A stretch of 8,610 nucleotides of DNA from Planctomycetota bacterium. GTDB lineage: Bacteria; Planctomycetota; GCA-002687715; DRQF01. Of the stretch, positions 6,333 through 8,610 are shown one piece after another. The notes under the pieces were generated by a model. The model ran no database searches and was not told where the DNA came from. It saw only the letters and a list, made by a program, of their open reading frames with translations. How positions within the stretch are numbered: position 1 is the stretch's first letter; every line of letters starts with the position of its first letter. The stretch spans positions 1 to 8,610 of the forward strand of contig JAJRYU010000203.1 in NCBI GenBank assembly GCA_024275615.1, written 5' to 3'. A program made the position numbers and the translations under genes.

Positions 6333-7604
6333 CTATTCGTGGCGCAACGCTTCGATCGGGTCCAAAGAGGCCGCTCGAATTGCAGGATACAGACCGAAGA
6401 CGACACCCACCAGCGCGGAAACGCCAAAACTCAAGACCACAAACTCCATGCGTACAATGGCGCGTTGGCCCATGGTCGCCTCAATCACAGGCGGCGCGGA
6501 AATACCAACCAGGACGCCCAAAGCTCCACCAAAGGACGATAGGGTCACGGTTTCGACCAAGAACTGGGCGATGATGTGCTTACGTCTGGCCCCGAGCGCT
6601 CGTCTTACGCCGATCTCCCTGGTCCTCTCAGTGACCGACGCCAACATGATGTTCATGATGCCGATCCCACCAACAAGCAGGGAGACGCTGGCGATCAAAG
6701 CCAGAAAAACAGCAAACATTCTGGCATTTTCTTTTGCCGCTCGAATCAACTCCAGGGGAACTTTGACTTCGTAATCATTGTTCGGGTGATTGAATGCCAA
6801 CACCCTTCGGATACTCTGGGAAACAGGCAGAACGTCTTCCAGTTCATTGGCTTGAACTTGAATCTCATGCAGTTGGACATCCTCACGGCTTGATGATCCG
6901 CTTGATCGATCGACAATTTGTTCGCCAAGGTAGACACGCGATGAGCTGAGGGGAATGTAAATCGTGTTGAAATTCGTCTCAGTGGGACTGCCGTCCTCTT
7001 TTGTCACGCCGGTTTTTTCTTCAATTACACCAATGACCGTGAATGGGTCATAATCGACTTTGATCATCTTGCCGATGGGATACTCGTGAAGAAAGAGCTT
7101 GCGTGCAACGGTCGGTGTCAAGACGCAAACATTCATATGGTCTCTTTCGTCAATGTCGGCGAAAAAACGACCTTGGAGAATCTTCAACTTCGAGACTTCG
7201 GGGAACCACGGTACCGTTCCACGGACTTTCCCATCCACCCCTCTTTGTTTGAACCGTAAAGGCTTGGGGTAGTCCCGGGCGGAAACAACTACTTTGACAT
7301 TGGGGATCGTGTCGCGAATGATCTTGGCATCGTCGTATTTGAGGCCATAGCTTATCGTACGCTGTTGCCCTTCACCGGCACTGGATGCTGTGTCGGTGGG
7401 TTTGACACTTTTTAGGATGATGTTGGTGCTACCCAACCTCTTCAATTGATCTTGGGCTTCCTGACTCGTGCCTTCGCCGAAGGCTAGCATGGCGATGACG
7501 CTGCCAACTCCAAAGAGGATGCCCAACATTGTCAGAACACTACGGAGAAAGTGCAGGCGGATGCTTCGAAGCCCAAGCCCCACAGTTCGAAAAAAGCTGT
7601 TCAT
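6333..7604 (-). CDS. MacB-like ABC transporter permease (FtsX/MacB_PCD family)
   Basis: Permease of a type VII (MacB/LolCE-class) ABC transporter in the inner membrane. These do not pump through a membrane channel; ATP hydrolysis drives movements of the periplasmic domain that push substrates out through an adaptor and a TolC-type duct. The 423 residues have the family's layout: N-terminal amphipathic segment, TM1 at about 21-43, a large periplasmic MacB_PCD domain at about 44-290, TM2 at 297-320, TM3 at 345-370, TM4 at 387-407. The FtsX-family coupling segment NIMLASVTERTREIGVRRAL (318-337) and the closing YPAIRAASLDPIEALR (406-421) are near consensus. Its ATG overlaps the ATPase stop as ATGA, and AGAGGG lies 11 bases upstream. 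In E. coli MacB the ATPase is fused to this module; here it is a separate gene. The substrate (drug, peptide, lipoprotein or siderophore) is not readable from the sequence. Confidence 0.94.
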   Translation of the reverse strand: MNSFFRTVGLGLRSIRLHFLRSVLTMLGILFGVGSVIAMLAFGEGTSQEAQDQLKRLGSTNIILKSVKPTDTASSAGEGQQRTISYGLKYDDAKIIRDTIPNVKVVVSARDYPKPLRFKQRGVDGKVRGTVPWFPEVSKLKILQGRFFADIDERDHMNVCVLTPTVARKLFLHEYPIGKMIKVDYDPFTVIGVIEEKTGVTKEDGSPTETNFNTIYIPLSSSRVYLGEQIVDRSSGSSSREDVQLHEIQVQANELEDVLPVSQSIRRVLAFNHPNNDYEVKVPLELIRAAKENARMFAVFLALIASVSLLVGGIGIMNIMLASVTERTREIGVRRALGARRKHIIAQFLVETVTLSSFGGALGVLVGISAPPVIEATMGQRAIVRMEFVVLSFGVSALVGVVFGLYPAIRAASLDPIEALRHE

Positions 7605-8314
7605 AGAACTGCTGACCCTCTTCTGGAAGCCAGGTTCCCAGCTTTTGTATCGACCAATTCACCATCCCTAAACGTCAATACCTTCTCGGCATTCATTGCG
7701 ACTTCATTTTCATGAGTAACCATGACAATCGTTGTTCCAGTCTCGTGCAACTCTTGGAGCATCACCATGATTTCTTCGCCGGTCTTGCTGTCCAAGTTCC
7801 CTGTGGGTTCGTCAGCAAGAATTAGGATTGGATCGTTGACAAGGGCACGTGCGATGGCAACCCTCTGCTGTTGGCCACCAGAAAGCTGGGTTGGTTTGTG
7901 ATCACAACGACTGCCCAAGCCGACTTTACCCGCCAATTCAGTGGCTCGTCGGCGCGCCTCGCTGGCTGGCACCCCTTGATAGAACAAGGGGACTTCAATG
8001 TTCTCAACGACATTCAGTTGAGGCAGTAGATTAAAAGACTGGAATACGAACCCGAGCATCTCGCTCCGGATCGCCGAAAGTGCATCGTCATTCATCTTGG
8101 CGACGTCTTGATCACCAAGCAGATACTGACCACTCGTCGGCCGATCTAGGCATCCGAGAAGATTCAGCAAGGTTGATTTTCCAGACCCAGACGGCCCCAT
8201 AATGGAAATGAACTCGCCTTGCTCGAAACTCAAATCCACGTTTCTAAGGGCGTGGACCTTGTTGGTCCCCATGGTATAGACCTTGCAGAGATCCTTGATT
8301 TCCGCAATTGGCAT
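7601..8314 (-). CDS. ABC transporter ATPase, MacB/LolD type
   Basis: Cytoplasmic nucleotide-binding subunit that powers the permease encoded next. From the chosen start (MPIAEIKDL, 237 residues) all motifs are intact: Walker A GPSGSGKST (40-48), Q-loop Gln92 in FVFQSFNLLP, signature LSGGQQQR (144-151), Walker B with catalytic Glu ILILADEPTGNLD (163-175) and the switch His201. SFNLLP and GNLD are typical of the LolD/MacB/FtsE subgroup. The frame stays open upstream to an ATG at 8395, but those 27 extra residues are lysine/arginine/glutamine-rich, unlike the family, and lie over the preceding gene. The start at 8314 has GGAG (8325-8328) ten bases before it and overlaps the upstream stop by one base (TAATG). 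The last ~15 residues form a short basic tail outside the conserved domain. Confidence 0.95.
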   Translation of the reverse strand: MPIAEIKDLCKVYTMGTNKVHALRNVDLSFEQGEFISIMGPSGSGKSTLLNLLGCLDRPTSGQYLLGDQDVAKMNDDALSAIRSEMLGFVFQSFNLLPQLNVVENIEVPLFYQGVPASEARRRATELAGKVGLGSRCDHKPTQLSGGQQQRVAIARALVNDPILILADEPTGNLDSKTGEEIMVMLQELHETGTTIVMVTHENEVAMNAEKVLTFRDGELVDTKAGNLASRRGSAVL

Positions 8315-8610
8315 TACTCTGTGTCTCCGGAAGACTTGGGTCTGCCTCTGCTCTTGCGCGCGGCAGCCTTTTCTGCTGGAGTCATCTTGTTCCATTTCTC
8401 CATCAAACCAGCGGGCATCTTCCGTCCTGGTTTGCCTCGACGCGCCCGACCTTGATTCTTGGCGTTTAGATTCCGCATCGCTGCGCGGGCGGTCTTCTTA
8501 GGAGCCGCCTTGATCTTTGACACGTCGACTTTCTTGCTTTTCGTCTCGGCAAGAGGTATTGGCGCCGCATCTTGGGGCACGGCAAGAAACACTTCTTCGC
8601 CTTTCTCCAA
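8314..8610 (-). CDS. C-terminal end of a probable MacA/HlyD-type periplasmic adaptor with a long basic tail (partial)
   Basis: The frame enters from the right edge; its first codon here, TTG, is most likely internal. The first residues in the window, LEKGEEVFLAVP, fit the final strand of HlyD/MacA membrane-fusion proteins (pattern GLxxGxxVxL). The gene also stands directly upstream of, and overlaps by one base, the ATPase of a MacB-type exporter, where the adaptor normally sits. After that strand comes an unusual tail of about 75 residues with roughly 24 Lys/Arg, including KKVDVSKIKAAPKKTARAA, GRARRGKPGRK, EKWNKMTPAEKAAARK and SRGRPK. No Cys or hydrophobic helix is visible in it. Adaptors end in the periplasm, so the tail would face the cell wall and outer-membrane side. 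Assignment rests on a short match plus context. A separate lysine-rich protein is the alternative. Confidence 0.6.
   Translation of the reverse strand: MEKGEEVFLAVPQDAAPIPLAETKSKKVDVSKIKAAPKKTARAAMRNLNAKNQGRARRGKPGRKMPAGLMEKWNKMTPAEKAAARKSRGRPKSSGDTE

Noticed and set aside
8315..8395. Longer version of the ATPase starting at 8395
   Set aside because: The extra 27 residues are unlike the family and overlap the preceding gene; the ATG at 8314 gives a family-typical N-terminus with GGAG upstream and a TAATG junction.

Overview
The window reads as ordinary Gram-negative bacterial chromosome of medium GC content, with no mobile elements, tRNAs, rRNAs or CRISPR. The tripartite MacAB-type export operon implies an outer membrane. 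The style of the permease N-terminus, and of a Sec-exported protein with an N-terminal beta domain followed by an Ig/PKD-like domain, reminds me most of Planctomycetota or a neighbouring phylum. That placement is a memory-based impression, roughly even odds.

Layout. Positions 1-2078 (minus strand) hold a complete AMP-forming acetyl-CoA synthetase (acs). The first 42 codons of truB (tRNA pseudouridine-55 synthase) follow it, start on the last base of the acs stop codon and run off the left edge. Positions 2079-2419 are a divergent intergenic region with a good sigma70-like promoter pointing right. Positions 2420-4786 (plus strand) encode a 788-residue exported protein with no enzyme signature, closed by a strong intrinsic terminator at 4793-4826. 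Positions 4950-6209 (minus) encode a four-part membrane protein of the CNNM/CorC type (DUF21, two CBS domains, CorC_HlyC domain). A possible 19-codon leader ORF overlaps its start codon as ATGA. Positions 6333-8610 (minus) hold the end of a tightly coupled export operon: adaptor C-terminus, ABC ATPase, MacB-like permease, with overlapping stop/start codons at both junctions.

How the genes fit together. The adaptor, ATPase and permease should form one envelope export machine. acs feeds acetate into acetyl-CoA, and truB downstream of it is a housekeeping passenger. The CNNM/CorC protein may be co-transcribed with the export operon or have its own promoter.

The most interesting item is the 788-residue protein. 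From about residue 235 its order of elements looks like the tandem TULIP fold of eukaryotic BPI/LBP proteins: strands, long hydrophobic helix, proline-rich linker, helix, strands, second helix, then a PLP motif and a final strand. It differs from BPI in being cysteine-free and extremely acidic. This is a fold hypothesis read by eye and needs structure prediction.
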